NCBI GenBank assembly: GCA_027064585.1
Contig: JAMOPI010000036.1
Location: 65,777 to 129,776 of the forward strand
Direction of reading: 5' to 3'
DNA: 64,000 nt
Origin: Candidatus Desulfofervidaceae bacterium
GTDB taxonomy: Bacteria > Desulfobacterota > Desulfofervidia > Desulfofervidales > Desulfofervidaceae
The translations under genes and the position numbers were made by a program. Positions 27,842 through 36,561 of this stretch are shown piece after piece. A model generated the notes under the pieces. It was given only the letters and a program-made list of their open reading frames with translations, did no database searches and was not told the DNA's origin. Within the stretch, counting starts at the first letter, position 1. Every line of letters begins with the position of its first letter.

Positions 27842-28050
27842 GACAGCAAAATGGCAATATATATCGGAACTTTTCAAAAAACAAGCCCTTTAGGATAGGA
27901 CTTAAATTAATTGCAAAAAGCAATTTTTTATTGCATTTTGCATTAAACAGAAATAGACAAACAAGAATGAGCACTAGAGTTTGCCATCCAAATTGATATT
28001 TTAAACAAATAATACTGACAATAACATACATATTCTTAAAATTTCACTCC

Positions 28051-28335
28051 CTAAAGTAGCCCTAGATTTCTTAAAATTTCCATATTTTTAAGGATAAATT
28101 CCTCTAATGAAATTTCTTCTTTTAAAGGTATATGGAGTTCTGGGTTTTCAACAGGATGTTTATGATAAATACCTCCTTCTTTATCTACACCATAAATTCT
28201 AGTCTGTCCAACTATTAAGGCCAAATTAAGTTTTTGCTTTATACAATTTAGATATACCTGAATGAATACATCTGAAGTATATCCCATTCGGCAAATAAGA
28301 GTTACATCTGTGCAATCTAACAAAAGAATGTCCAA
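28051..28335 (-). CDS. Hypothetical protein, probable second gene of a two-gene module
   Basis: A protein of 94 residues or more, not recognised. Notable parts are LLLDCTDVTLICRMGY and the C-terminal YGVDKEGGIYHKHPVENP followed by an acidic SLEEFILKN helix. The annotated TTG start is doubtful: the frame stays open upstream to about 28402 and encodes IDEFLSYIKTLSLRYGLD, while an ATG at 28405 (MELRKY) in the neighbouring frame overlaps the upstream gene's stop. One base difference would join them, so a frameshift near 28387 is likely. Size, order and overlap resemble toxin-antitoxin pairs. Confidence 0.5.
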   Translation of the reverse strand: MDILLLDCTDVTLICRMGYTSDVFIQVYLNCIKQKLNLALIVGQTRIYGVDKEGGIYHKHPVENPELHIPLKEEISLEEFILKNMEILRNLGLL

Positions 28336-28394
28336 ACCATATCTTAAGGAAAGTGTTTTTATGTAAGACAGAAATTCATCAATATTTATACTTC

Positions 28395-28676
28395 CTAAGT
28401 TCCATTATTTTTTTTCTCTAGGTATTTTATGCCTGCCATTGCATGTTCCCATTCCATCGCATCGGATTCAACTTCCCATGAAAAACCTTTTTCTTTTACT
28501 ATATTCTTTTTGTCAAATTCTTCAAAACTCATTCCATACTTCTTTCTCATTTTTTCATCTATTAGTCTATAAATTATTAACTTTCTTTTATAATTGTAAA
28601 TCAACGACTCTATAATTTCCTTTTCAGGGATGGTTTCTAATATTTTGGTTATAACTGTTGTTTGAGCATGTTTCAT
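28395..28676 (-). CDS. Hypothetical antitoxin-like protein
   Basis: A 93-residue charged protein of unknown family. The first half, with TKILETIPEKEIIESLIYNY, looks helical. The second half contains KKYGMSFEEFDKKNIV and FSWEVESDAMEWEHAMAG, an acidic Trp-rich segment of the kind seen in small antitoxin-like proteins. It is followed by the gene at 28051 with a probable start overlap. The toxin-antitoxin idea is inference from size, charge and pairing. Confidence 0.5.
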   Translation of the reverse strand: MKHAQTTVITKILETIPEKEIIESLIYNYKRKLIIYRLIDEKMRKKYGMSFEEFDKKNIVKEKGFSWEVESDAMEWEHAMAGIKYLEKKNNGT

Positions 28677-28701
28677 AACAATTATACCTCCTTTTTATCG
28701 T

Positions 28702-30297
28702 TTAAGGCACAAATGTATACCTTTGCATTCCTTTAGGCACATACCATTTAATGAAGTTGTACATAATTCCTGCTGGTGCAGGTTTTATACCATGAAACCG
28801 CGCACTTACAATAGGCAGAGCGTCTGGAATATACAAAAAGGTATAAGGTTGCTCTTCGGCCAAAATTTCTTGGATACGGTAATAACACCGTTTCCTCTCA
28901 TTTATGTCAAAGGTATTTCTGGCCTTTTCAATCAGTTCGTCTACTTCAGTATTGTGATAGCCGATGAAGTTTAAACCTCCTGGCACATCTTTAGAAGAAT
29001 GCCAAACATCGTATAAATCCGGTTCTGGGGGAATAGTCCAACCTAAAATAGTGGCCTCAAACCGGCGTTTGTCAATAAACTCTCTAATAAAGGCCGCCCA
29101 TTCAATTACCCTGATTTTCACCTTGATTCCAATTTGGGCCAGGCGGTATTGAATGATCTGGGCAGCATTAAGGCGCATAAGATTACCTTGATTAGTAATA
29201 ATAGTAAAACAAAATGGACGTCCGTCCTTATCTAAGATGCCATCTCCGTCTGTATCCTTCCAGCCTGCTTCAGCCAAAAGTTCTTTAGCCTTTTTTGGAT
29301 TATAAGGATAGTGTTTAACATTGGGATTATATGCCCACATGCCTGGCTTATATGGCCCAGTAGCAATTTTGCCCAAACCTAAAAGCACGCCTTCAATGAT
29401 TTCCTTCTTGTTGATCGCATAAGAGATGGCCTGTCTTACCCGCTTGTCTTTAAACAGAGGACAGCGCAGATTATAACCCAGATAAGTATAGCTTGAAGCT
29501 AAGTAGCGGTATTTTTTAAAATGTTCTTTAAACCAGGGTGTATTTGTCTGGCGTTTATATTGAATGGGAGTAAGCCCCATGTAATCAATGCCACCCGCCT
29601 TTAACTCTAAAAACAAGGTAGCTGCATCCGGGATGACCCGGCTGATATACCAATTGATATATGGTCTGCCTTCAAAATAGTCAGGGTTGTATTCAAGCAC
29701 AATCTTTTGCCCACTGACCCATTCTTTAAACCGGTAGGGACCGGTACCAACGGGGTGGCGAATAAGAGGGCTTTTGGTAATGTCCTTTCCTTCTAATAGG
29801 TGTTTAGGTAAAATAGAAAGGGTCCAACTAGCCAGGCCAGGAGCAAAGGGGTGTTTGTAATATACCCTGAAGGTGTAATCGTCTGGAGCCTCGGCCTTTT
29901 CAATTTCCATAAAATCACCGGCATAAGGAGTAGGTGTTTTAGGACCAACCATTAATTTATAGGTAAAAAGCACATCTTGGGCAGTAAAAGGTTTTCCATC
30001 ATGCCATCTTATGCCTTTGCGGAGATGAAAGGTAATGACCAACCCATCTTCTGAAATTTCCCAAGATTTAGCCAAATCACCGGTAAGATTTAGATTCTTG
30101 TCATATTTAAGCAGACCATTATAGACCAATCCTGCAATCTCATGGGAGGCACTGTCTGAGGCAAGAATGGGAATTAAATTGCTGGCCTCGCCAATAGAAC
30201 CAACAATAATAGCATCACCATAAGAGGGAGTTTGAGAGGCAAAGAGAGGGAGTGTAATAACTATTTGTAAAATCAAAATTAATATTGACAAAAACAT
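28702..30297 (-). CDS. Oligopeptide/dipeptide ABC transporter, periplasmic binding protein (SBP_bac_5)
   Basis: A secreted protein of about 531 residues. An N-terminal hydrophobic signal ([19 protein letters not shown]) ends near FASQ. Family blocks include [30 protein letters not shown] and [17 protein letters not shown] in the C-terminal half. ATG 30297 is chosen because AGAAGG lies 7 nt upstream; longer readings (30321, 30387) run into the divergent rlpA. No permease or ATPase genes for peptide uptake are next to it, so it is an orphan here and may work with components elsewhere. Confidence 0.88.
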   Translation of the reverse strand: MFLSILILILQIVITLPLFASQTPSYGDAIIVGSIGEASNLIPILASDSASHEIAGLVYNGLLKYDKNLNLTGDLAKSWEISEDGLVITFHLRKGIRWHDGKPFTAQDVLFTYKLMVGPKTPTPYAGDFMEIEKAEAPDDYTFRVYYKHPFAPGLASWTLSILPKHLLEGKDITKSPLIRHPVGTGPYRFKEWVSGQKIVLEYNPDYFEGRPYINWYISRVIPDAATLFLELKAGGIDYMGLTPIQYKRQTNTPWFKEHFKKYRYLASSYTYLGYNLRCPLFKDKRVRQAISYAINKKEIIEGVLLGLGKIATGPYKPGMWAYNPNVKHYPYNPKKAKELLAEAGWKDTDGDGILDKDGRPFCFTIITNQGNLMRLNAAQIIQYRLAQIGIKVKIRVIEWAAFIREFIDKRRFEATILGWTIPPEPDLYDVWHSSKDVPGGLNFIGYHNTEVDELIEKARNTFDINERKRCYYRIQEILAEEQPYTFLYIPDALPIVSARFHGIKPAPAGIMYNFIKWYVPKGMQRYTFVP

Positions 30298-30312
30298 CTT
30301 TTGCCTTCTAAT
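30285..30312 (+). promoter_or_regulatory. Sigma-70 promoter for rlpA, predicting a leaderless mRNA
   Basis: TTGACA (30285-30290), 16 nt, TCTAAT (30307-30312; five of six to consensus). The expected start of transcription is about 30319-30320, which is the A of the rlpA ATG. The promoter lies partly inside the 5' end of the divergent peptide-binding-protein gene, and no ribosome-binding site precedes rlpA. Confidence 0.6.
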
Positions 30313-30319
30313 TAAGAAC

Positions 30320-30766
30320 ATGCGTTTAATATTCTTATGCGGATTTGTCTTTTTATTGTCAAGTTGCACTGCTGTCAAGGTGGTCACCTTTCCCGTTAAG
30401 GTAGCCTATAAAACCGTAGAGATTACTGGCAAGACCACTTGGAAGATAGTTACGGCCCCTCTCCCTGATAATGAGTTAGAGGGAATTGCCTCCTGGTATG
30501 GACCCGGTTTTCACGGACGACGCACGGCTAGCGGTGAAATTTACAATATGTATGCCTACACAGCAGCCCATAGAACTTTGCCTTTGGGTACTTATGTGCG
30601 AGTCATTAATTTGGAAAACGGCAAAAGCGTAGTCGTGCGCATAAATGACAGGGGTCCTTTTAAAAAGGGACGTATTATTGATCTTTCTTACGCTGCAGCC
30701 AAAAAGATTGGCATGCTTGAAAAGGGAACGGCCAGGGTAAGGCTTGAAATATTAAGCAAGCCTTAA
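30320..30766 (+). CDS. rlpA: RlpA-type septal ring lipoprotein (double-psi beta-barrel)
   Basis: A 148-residue lipoprotein. The N-terminal signal ends with the lipobox LLSSC (Cys near 17). The RlpA double-psi barrel from about 50 is clear: [54 protein letters not shown] and AAAKKIGM. Family members bind or cleave denuded glycan strands at division sites. It lacks the SPOR domain found in longer RlpA proteins. It is divergent from the peptide-binding protein with only about 22 nt between starts. Confidence 0.92.
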   Translation: MRLIFLCGFVFLLSSCTAVKVVTFPVKVAYKTVEITGKTTWKIVTAPLPDNELEGIASWYGPGFHGRRTASGEIYNMYAYTAAHRTLPLGTYVRVINLENGKSVVVRINDRGPFKKGRIIDLSYAAAKKIGMLEKGTARVRLEILSKP

Positions 30767-30776
30767 ATCTTTATGT

Positions 30777-31622
30777 TTACTCAAGATAAAAATAGATTGG
30801 TATTTTCAAAGTAATAATTTCTTTATTCAATCCTGGCGGAAAGGCAGGGAAAGGAGCAGCCTTTTTGATTGCCTTTATAGCGGCTTTGTCTAAAAGAGAA
30901 TAGCCCGATGATTTTTGTATTTTAAGCCTTTCTAATTGTCCGTCTTTTTTTAAGGAAAAAACTACAATCACTTTTCCTTCAATTCCATGCCGTCTGGCCC
31001 AGAAGGGATATTCTTTGTATTGTTCAATGCGTAGGCGGACTCTATTTAAATAGACTTTAAGAAAACTTTTTTCTGAAGAATGGTCAGATACCTGTACTCC
31101 AGAGGTGTTTTTTAGGCCAGTGTTAATTTTGTTAACTTGGGCTAGGGTTGTAGATAATGCTTCTGGTTGCGTTTTAGGTGTTTCTAAATTTGGTTTTGCT
31201 GGGGGAGTGGGCTTTTCTTGGCTAGAAGGTGTCTCTTTTAAGGGCTCAGATTTAGGTTTTGGTGTAGGGTTGGAGTTGAATTTAGAGATTTGTTTAGGCT
31301 TTGGTTTAGGTTTGGGTTTGGGTCTGGACTTTGGCTTAGGTTTGGGGTTTGGTTTTGGTTTTGGCTTTGGCTTTGGCTTAGGCTTAGGTTTAACTTTGGG
31401 TTTACGCCTAGCTTTGACTATTCTTTTTTGATTTTTTTGTTTAGTTTCTTTTCTTTTTTCACCTTGAAGTTTTTTGGGTGAAGACGCTGACGGCAAGAAT
31501 TTTAAATCTATTTCAATAGGTGTATTTAAGCTATACTTAGGTAAAGCAAAGGGAATGCCCTTTAATAACACTAAATGCAGGGCAATGGAAAGGATCAAAC
31601 ATAAGCTTAACAATCTATCCAT
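30777..31622 (-). CDS. tonB: TonB energy transducer
   Basis: A 281-residue inner-membrane protein spanning the periplasm. An N-terminal transmembrane anchor (about 3-25), a long Lys-Pro spacer (about 70-140) and a C-terminal TonB domain from about 190, with YPFWARRHGIEGKVIVVFSL and SGYSLLDKAAIKAIKKAAPF, are visible. It transmits proton-motive energy from ExbB-ExbD to outer-membrane receptors. It lies 16 nt downstream of exbD and at the end of the string that begins with a TonB-dependent receptor, so it probably serves that receptor. The gene ends 10 nt from convergent rlpA. Confidence 0.93.
   Translation of the reverse strand: MDRLLSLCLILSIALHLVLLKGIPFALPKYSLNTPIEIDLKFLPSASSPKKLQGEKRKETKQKNQKRIVKARRKPKVKPKPKPKPKPKPKPNPKPKPKSRPKPKPKPKPKQISKFNSNPTPKPKSEPLKETPSSQEKPTPPAKPNLETPKTQPEALSTTLAQVNKINTGLKNTSGVQVSDHSSEKSFLKVYLNRVRLRIEQYKEYPFWARRHGIEGKVIVVFSLKKDGQLERLKIQKSSGYSLLDKAAIKAIKKAAPFPAFPPGLNKEIITLKIPIYFYLE
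31297..31404 (-). repeat. Lys-Pro codon repeat inside tonB
   Basis: A run of imperfect 6-nt units (AAGCCN or AARCCN on the coding strand) encodes roughly 18 Lys-Pro pairs with a few Ser-Arg, Asn and Val interruptions. It forms the stiff periplasmic spacer of TonB and may vary in copy number by slippage. Confidence 0.85.
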
Positions 31623-31638
31623 TATTTATCACTGATGC

Positions 31639-32046
31639 CTATTCTATCTCCCTTTCTGTAGCAATGAAGACTTTTCTTATCCCTGCCAGTTTTGCCCGAT
31701 CCATGACTTTAATCACCCACTCTACTGGTGTTGTCTTATCAGCCTTAATGACAACCGTGACCTTCTGCTCCCGCTTAACCCTTTCACAAAAGAAATGATA
31801 AACACTGGCCAAATCCATCTGTCTTTGGTCTATAAAAATCCTTCCTTTTGGATCAATGATCACTGTAATCTCGCTTGTCTCATTCTGCAAGGTAGCACTT
31901 TTGGCCGCTGGCAGATTAACCGATATGCCTTCATTGCGCAAAAAATTGGCCGTAAGAAGAAAGAAAATAAGCAAAAGAAAAACCATATCAATAAGGGGAG
32001 TGAGATTAGGACTTGGCTTAATTATTTTTCTTTTAAAGGAGATCAT
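31639..32046 (-). CDS. exbD: ExbD/TolR biopolymer transport protein
   Basis: A 135-residue protein with one N-terminal transmembrane helix: NLTPLIDMVFLLLIFFLLTA near 15-34 carries the Asp residue needed for proton coupling in ExbD/TolR. The periplasmic part (about 40-135) includes NLPAAKS and VVIKADKTTPVEWVIKVMDR. Together with ExbB it powers TonB. It is separated from exbB (34106) by an ABC transporter pair and a HEPN relic, an unusual split of the exbBD unit. Confidence 0.93.
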   Translation of the reverse strand: MISFKRKIIKPSPNLTPLIDMVFLLLIFFLLTANFLRNEGISVNLPAAKSATLQNETSEITVIIDPKGRIFIDQRQMDLASVYHFFCERVKREQKVTVVIKADKTTPVEWVIKVMDRAKLAGIRKVFIATEREIE

Positions 32047-32083
32047 GACTTAAAAATTTTTAAGCTCTTCCAAAATTTCTTTT

Positions 32084-32218
32084 TTATTTAGCCAAAATAT
32101 CTTGACAGAACCTAAAAATTTTTTCTGCACAGCTAATGGCTTCATCTGCATCCTCTACTGTGTAATATTCATATGGACTTCCACTTGCCCATCCGTTAGG
32201 ATACTTTTTTCTTTTCAT
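32084..32218 (-). pseudogene. 3' relic of a HEPN-domain gene
   Basis: A 44-codon frame whose sequence YPNGWASGSPYEYYT followed by VEDADEAISCAEKIF matches the C-terminal end of HEPN proteins (the YP..P.G.PYEYYT..DA..A segment). The N-terminal two thirds of a HEPN domain (about 85 residues), including the catalytic Rx4-6H region, are missing. Between the relic and the ABC ATPase gene lies a short frame, DKIEVDEEIKAINEIW, that may be the end of a lost partner. It sits between the Fec-type ABC genes and exbD. Confidence 0.7.
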
Positions 32219-32311
32219 CCATTAGTATGAAATCAAAACATAACTTGTCAACATTTTTTTATCAAAACCCATATTTCATTAATTGCTTTAATTTCTTCAT
32301 CAACCTCTATT

Positions 32312-33100
32312 TTATCTCTCTGTTAGGGTATTTAATTTAGGTAAGACTATCATACGGTTTTCTATATTGAAAATTTCTATCTCCATCTCATAAAGTTCTT
32401 TAAGGTTCCGTTCATTCATGACTTCTTCTACAGGCCCATAGGCAATAATCTTTCCGTTTTTGAGCATGGCAACTTTATCTGAAAATATCATGGCCAGATT
32501 GGAATCATGTAATGTCATAATTGCAGAAAGTCCTCTGTTTTTAATCAGTTTTTTGATCCGGCTTAAAATCACATATTGATTTTTAAAATCTAAATGGTTA
32601 GTCGGTTCATCCAACAACAGGATTTCTGCATCTTGAGCCAATGCCCTAGCTATTAATACAAGCTTCTTTTGACCACCGCTTAATTCGGTGTATGGTTTAT
32701 TTATTAAATCAGTCATACCTACAGTTTCTATAGCCTTTTTGGCCATCATAACATCTTTTTTAGACGGCGAAGACAATAACCCAATATAAGGGGCCCTTCC
32801 CATTAGAACGATGTCTAAAACCGTATATGGAAATGAGGAATTATGCTCTTGAGGAAGGTAAGAGACTTCTCTTGCCAGTTCCTTTTCGTTCAACTCGTTT
32901 ATGTTTTTATCTCCTATAAACACCACTCCTTTTTGAGGTTTTAACAGTTTATTGATGCATTTTAACAAAGTAGATTTTCCAGATCCATTAGGCCCTAAAA
33001 GTGTAAAAATTTCCCCTTGTTTTAGCGAAAAGGTAATATCTTTCAGTACCTTAAATGATTTCTTATACCCGAAATATAAATTTTTTACCTTTAACTTCAT
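32312..33100 (-). CDS. Fec/Fhu/Btu-type ABC transporter ATP-binding protein
   Basis: A 262-residue ABC ATPase of the iron-siderophore/cobalamin importer group. Walker A is LGPNGSGKSTLL near 35-46, the signature LSGGQKKLV near 140, and Walker B AEILLLDEPTNHLDF near 158. The Q-loop PQEHNSSFPYTV is typical of FecE/FhuC. It overlaps the permease gene by 4 nt (ATGA). No substrate-binding protein of the cluster is in view. Placement between exbB and exbD suggests uptake of the substrate that the local TonB receptor admits. Confidence 0.92.
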   Translation of the reverse strand: MKLKVKNLYFGYKKSFKVLKDITFSLKQGEIFTLLGPNGSGKSTLLKCINKLLKPQKGVVFIGDKNINELNEKELAREVSYLPQEHNSSFPYTVLDIVLMGRAPYIGLLSSPSKKDVMMAKKAIETVGMTDLINKPYTELSGGQKKLVLIARALAQDAEILLLDEPTNHLDFKNQYVILSRIKKLIKNRGLSAIMTLHDSNLAMIFSDKVAMLKNGKIIAYGPVEEVMNERNLKELYEMEIEIFNIENRMIVLPKLNTLTER

Positions 33101-34065
33101 CTTCTTTGTAAGTGATATAAATAGGCAAAAAATGGTGCTCCTACTAATGAGGTAAGGATCCCAATAGGTATCTCTCCTGTCGTAATGGTTCTAGCTAAAT
33201 CGTCGGCAATAAGTAAAAATAACCCTCCTAACAGGATACTTACCGGAATTACTTTTACATTATCAGGCCCTACAATTAAACGAGACACATGCGGAATAAT
33301 CAGCCCTACCCACCCAATTATGCCCACTACACTTACGGCTGAGGCAGTAATAAGGGTTGAAACAACAATGATCACTTTTCTGAATTTGTCTACATCAACT
33401 CCTAAAGATTTTGCCTCTTCATCATCCATAGACATAATATTTAAATACCACCTTATAGCATACATTACGCCAATACCTACTAAGATGACAATCAAAACGC
33501 TTACGTTATCCCAATCAACCCCAGAAAAACTTCCCATAATCCAAAAGACAATAGAAGGCAATTGATTCTGTGTATCAGCAAAGTATTTTGCCATCCCTAC
33601 CAATGCTTGAAAAAAAGAGTTTACAATTACACCAGCAATGACCAAACTAAGAACAGGTACTCTTCCCTTCTCTTTTGCCAAAAAATACGCAAGCAATGTG
33701 GCAAGGATACCAAAGAAAAAAGCAAATGTTTGCATGACATAGACATTCTGATGCAAAAGGATAGCTAAGGCTGCACCAAAGGCAGCCCCAGATGAAACAC
33801 CCAGGATATAGGGGGACACAAGAGGATTTTTAAATATGCTTTGATAGGAAGCCCCAGCTACACTTAATCCACTACCAACAGCGACTGCAAATAACACCCT
33901 TGGCAGCCTTATATCATAAATAACGGTACGGTAAGTATCTGGGACATTCTTCCCAATAATTGTATAAATAATTTCTACGGGAGATATGGGAAATGTGCCT
34001 AAAAATAAAGATAAAAATGCTGCAAGAATCAAAATAAAGAGTAAGATTATAATGGACATTCGCAT
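33097..34065 (-). CDS. FecCD-family ABC transporter permease
   Basis: A 322-residue inner-membrane protein with about ten hydrophobic segments. Family blocks are DIRLPRVLFAVAVGSGLSVAG near 48 (first 20 residues or fewer diagnostic), SPYILGVSSGAAFGAAL near 90, EEAKSLGVDVDKFR near 210 and GWVGLIIPHVSRLIVG near 250. It moves siderophores, haem or corrinoids inward with a periplasmic binding protein. It is intact and overlaps its ATPase gene. The substrate cannot be read from the sequence. Confidence 0.92.
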   Translation of the reverse strand: MRMSIIILLFILILAAFLSLFLGTFPISPVEIIYTIIGKNVPDTYRTVIYDIRLPRVLFAVAVGSGLSVAGASYQSIFKNPLVSPYILGVSSGAAFGAALAILLHQNVYVMQTFAFFFGILATLLAYFLAKEKGRVPVLSLVIAGVIVNSFFQALVGMAKYFADTQNQLPSIVFWIMGSFSGVDWDNVSVLIVILVGIGVMYAIRWYLNIMSMDDEEAKSLGVDVDKFRKVIIVVSTLITASAVSVVGIIGWVGLIIPHVSRLIVGPDNVKVIPVSILLGGLFLLIADDLARTITTGEIPIGILTSLVGAPFFAYLYHLQRR

Positions 34066-34105
34066 AGAAAATTGCTATTTAAATATAATCTTTTAAACAT
34101 CCTGT

Positions 34106-34744
34106 TCACTTATTTTTAAAAGTTTCACTCCTAAAAAAGCCTTGCTTTTCAAGTAAATTTAAAATTTCATTCAAACAATCCTCAAGTTGAGTGGCATAAT
34201 CATTGGCCTGACTTATAAAATAATCATAACATATAAGGGTAGGAATGGCGACGCTGAGGCCAAAGGCCGTCGTAAGCATGGCCTCCCAAATGCCCCCAGC
34301 CAGCATGGCCGCACTTACCTTATTGCCCATGGACTGCACGACCATAAAGGCCTTAATCATTCCAATGACCGTGCCAAGTAAGCCCAAAAGTGGAGAAATA
34401 TTGGCAATCGTTGCCAGCACTGTAAGCCTTGCTTCTGCCTTCCTGACCTCCTTTTGACCAAGATGGGCCAATACTTTTTCCATCACGCTACGACGGGGAT
34501 TATTGGCCAAAGAATGGCCTAATTCCTTTATTAAAGGATGTGGTATTAAAGACGCCTTTTTTTGCGCTGCTTCTAATTTTTGTTCTTCAATTAATGCCTT
34601 TATAGAAGTTAGTTTTTCAACCAATCCATGTTTCTTTAAATAAAGAAGGCAAAACGTCCTTTCCAGAATGATGGCAAGGGCAACGATAGAACATAGAAGA
34701 ATAGGATACATCAAAAGGCCGCCTTTGAAAAAAAGCTCTAGCAT
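34106..34744 (-). CDS. exbB: ExbB/TolQ/MotA-family proton channel protein
   Basis: A 212-residue inner-membrane protein with three hydrophobic segments (about 10-30, 115-140 and 155-180). The MotA/TolQ/ExbB core is visible: LTVLATIANISPLLGLLGTV near 104-123, then GMIKAF and the third helix with LTTAFGLSVAIPTLICYDYF near 153-172. ExbB forms the pentameric proton channel around an ExbD dimer. It lies 27 nt downstream of the CXXCH protein gene and upstream of the FecCD permease, apart from exbD. Confidence 0.92.
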   Translation of the reverse strand: MLELFFKGGLLMYPILLCSIVALAIILERTFCLLYLKKHGLVEKLTSIKALIEEQKLEAAQKKASLIPHPLIKELGHSLANNPRRSVMEKVLAHLGQKEVRKAEARLTVLATIANISPLLGLLGTVIGMIKAFMVVQSMGNKVSAAMLAGGIWEAMLTTAFGLSVAIPTLICYDYFISQANDYATQLEDCLNEILNLLEKQGFFRSETFKNK

Positions 34745-34771
34745 CTCTCTTCCTCAAATAGTAGAGGTTTT

Positions 34772-35773
34772 CTAGTTTACCTCAATTACCTCTATCTTTG
34801 CAACTGCCTTTACCCACCTGTCGGCAAACAGGTCATCAGGCAAAACTAAGATAAATTTTCCATCCTTTTGCAAGGGATGCCCATTACACTTATCGGCAAT
34901 TATAATTTTTTGCCCAGAGGTAGTTAAAAACAATTCTCCGGCTGAGATAAAAGAGCGATAGCCATCGGGGGCAGAAATCAAGATAGCCGCATTTAAACCT
35001 TCTTTCATACCTGCCTTTTTCAGTATATCAACCAAAGGCACTCCACTAAAGGTTTTTACCCCATGATACCCCTTTCCTTCCCCTACGACCTTGATTTTAT
35101 ATGTTTTGTGGGCAAAATTAGATAAATCAGATATTTTCAAAACCTCCTTTTTATTTACTACAACTGTAAATTGGGAAGAAAACAACTTGTTTGTCCGCTT
35201 TGTTTCTATTTTGGGTTTTAAATCAACTACTTCAATTTTGGTTATCTCCTCTAAACATCTATCTGTATAAAAATCATTGGCGATAACTAGTCTAGGAAAA
35301 CCTATATGACGCTTAAGAGGTTTGAGATATGGCTGATAAAAGGAAGGCCTGTGGCAATCTTGACATTTTTTATGGGGCATAATGGGCATGGCGGTATAAG
35401 CAATGATTATCGCGGCTGGATTATGATAAAAAATTTCTCCCCATGAAAGTAAAACTTTTTGACCGGATTTGTTAGTTATTACAATTGCCAAATCAACAGG
35501 TTTATTAAAGTCTGAATTTTTCTTTTGAATTTGAGCTACTTCTAATAAAGTCTGCAAAGGAACACCTCGGTAAAGAAATACTCCTTTAAATTCACCCTCT
35601 CTTGTAACTTCATTCAAACGCACTTGCACAGATTGGAATTGATACAAGTCGTTAACGCTAAGGATTAAATCATGCTTAACACTGCCTGTAATTTGAAGTA
35701 TAGGCATTCCTGCCCAGACTCTTGAAGCAAACAAAAGACTAATTAACATTCCGATAAAAATGACTTTTTTCAT
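34772..35773 (-). CDS. Secreted protein with duplicated molybdopterin-oxidoreductase-like fold and one CXXCH haem motif
   Basis: A 333-residue protein with a signal peptide (about 1-21). Two similar domains (about 25-135 and 205-333) resemble the sulfite-oxidase-like molybdopterin-binding fold; each has a GVPL turn (YRGVPLQTLLEVA near 68 and FSGVPLVDILKKAG near 243). The conserved cofactor Cys is not evident, so it may bind no pterin. Between them CQDCH (137-141) is a c-type haem attachment motif. The start overlaps the stop of the ResB-like gene, so the cytochrome-assembly proteins upstream may serve this protein. The function is unknown. Confidence 0.65.
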   Translation of the reverse strand: MKKVIFIGMLISLLFASRVWAGMPILQITGSVKHDLILSVNDLYQFQSVQVRLNEVTREGEFKGVFLYRGVPLQTLLEVAQIQKKNSDFNKPVDLAIVITNKSGQKVLLSWGEIFYHNPAAIIIAYTAMPIMPHKKCQDCHRPSFYQPYLKPLKRHIGFPRLVIANDFYTDRCLEEITKIEVVDLKPKIETKRTNKLFSSQFTVVVNKKEVLKISDLSNFAHKTYKIKVVGEGKGYHGVKTFSGVPLVDILKKAGMKEGLNAAILISAPDGYRSFISAGELFLTTSGQKIIIADKCNGHPLQKDGKFILVLPDDLFADRWVKAVAKIEVIEVN

Positions 35774-36561
35774 TCTCTTTTCCTCCTTTTAGGATAATAT
35801 AACACCATGAAATACCATCCCATCAACATACACATCATTGCATCGGAAATAAGGGTTAACTTTGCCCCAGGATCATTTTTTACCACAAGATTTAAACAGA
35901 CATAACGATCGTTTGTCTTTACTTTGTCCAGATAAAAACTAAGCCCATGCCAAGAGACAGGGTGAAGAAAGCTGATTTGGATTAATCTTTTATCAGAAGA
36001 ATTGGCTATTTCTAGAGAAATACGGCATTGTTTCAGAAGCCCTTTAACCTTTATTTGCTGCGCTTCTAAGGGGTAATAAACGCAATTTTGACCTACGATT
36101 TTACCCTTTACCCCGGCAGCTAGGTCTATTTCCTTGCCCAACTTGATGGGTAAAGTTTGGTTAATACCAATAGTCATACTCAGAAGATGACCGAAAAGCC
36201 CAAGGAAAAAGCAGAGATGAACAATAGAAGGAGTCATTTTATAAATAATTTCTCTAAAAGTAAATTGTTTTCGCTTTCTCCAAAAATAGGCAAGTTTATT
36301 TAGAGTGCAAATGAGAGTATTTATGGCTAATCCAAATAAAAGCAGGAAAAGAAGAAACAGCCACCATATTTTATCTGTATTTTTCTGTCCATAAACCTGT
36401 AACCATTCTAAAAACAGATATTTATTTAATGCCTTAAAAACCTTAGGATAAAAAGCTGCATAATAACTCCCTATAGCCAAAGTTAGGGCGATACACAAAA
36501 GGAGATAAAAGGCCAGTTTGATACTGCCTAAAATTTGAAAGATTCTTTTTAGCAACCTCAA
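35770..36561 (-). CDS. Short ResB/CcsB-like cytochrome c assembly protein
   Basis: A 263-residue membrane protein related to ResB/CcsB of System II. Two N-terminal hydrophobic segments (about 14-32 and 63-88), a third with SIVHLCFFLGLFGHLLSM near 112-129, a periplasmic domain (about 130-235) and a final helix are visible. Full ResB proteins are about 430-550 residues, so the periplasmic domain is much reduced. It overlaps the CcsA-like gene by 4 nt and the CXXCH protein gene by 4 nt. A haem delivery/ligation role is inferred from family and context. Confidence 0.75.
   Translation of the reverse strand: MRLLKRIFQILGSIKLAFYLLLCIALTLAIGSYYAAFYPKVFKALNKYLFLEWLQVYGQKNTDKIWWLFLLFLLLFGLAINTLICTLNKLAYFWRKRKQFTFREIIYKMTPSIVHLCFFLGLFGHLLSMTIGINQTLPIKLGKEIDLAAGVKGKIVGQNCVYYPLEAQQIKVKGLLKQCRISLEIANSSDKRLIQISFLHPVSWHGLSFYLDKVKTNDRYVCLNLVVKNDPGAKLTLISDAMMCMLMGWYFMVLYYPKRRKRE

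Noticed and set aside
27834-28031. 65-codon hydrophobic minus-strand frame
   Set aside because: AT-rich with no ribosome-binding site, its 3' end runs into the sigma-54 promoter, and there is no recognisable fold.
31105-31481. Gly-Phe/Gly-Leu repeat frames opposite tonB
   Set aside because: They are antisense translations of the Lys-Pro repeat.
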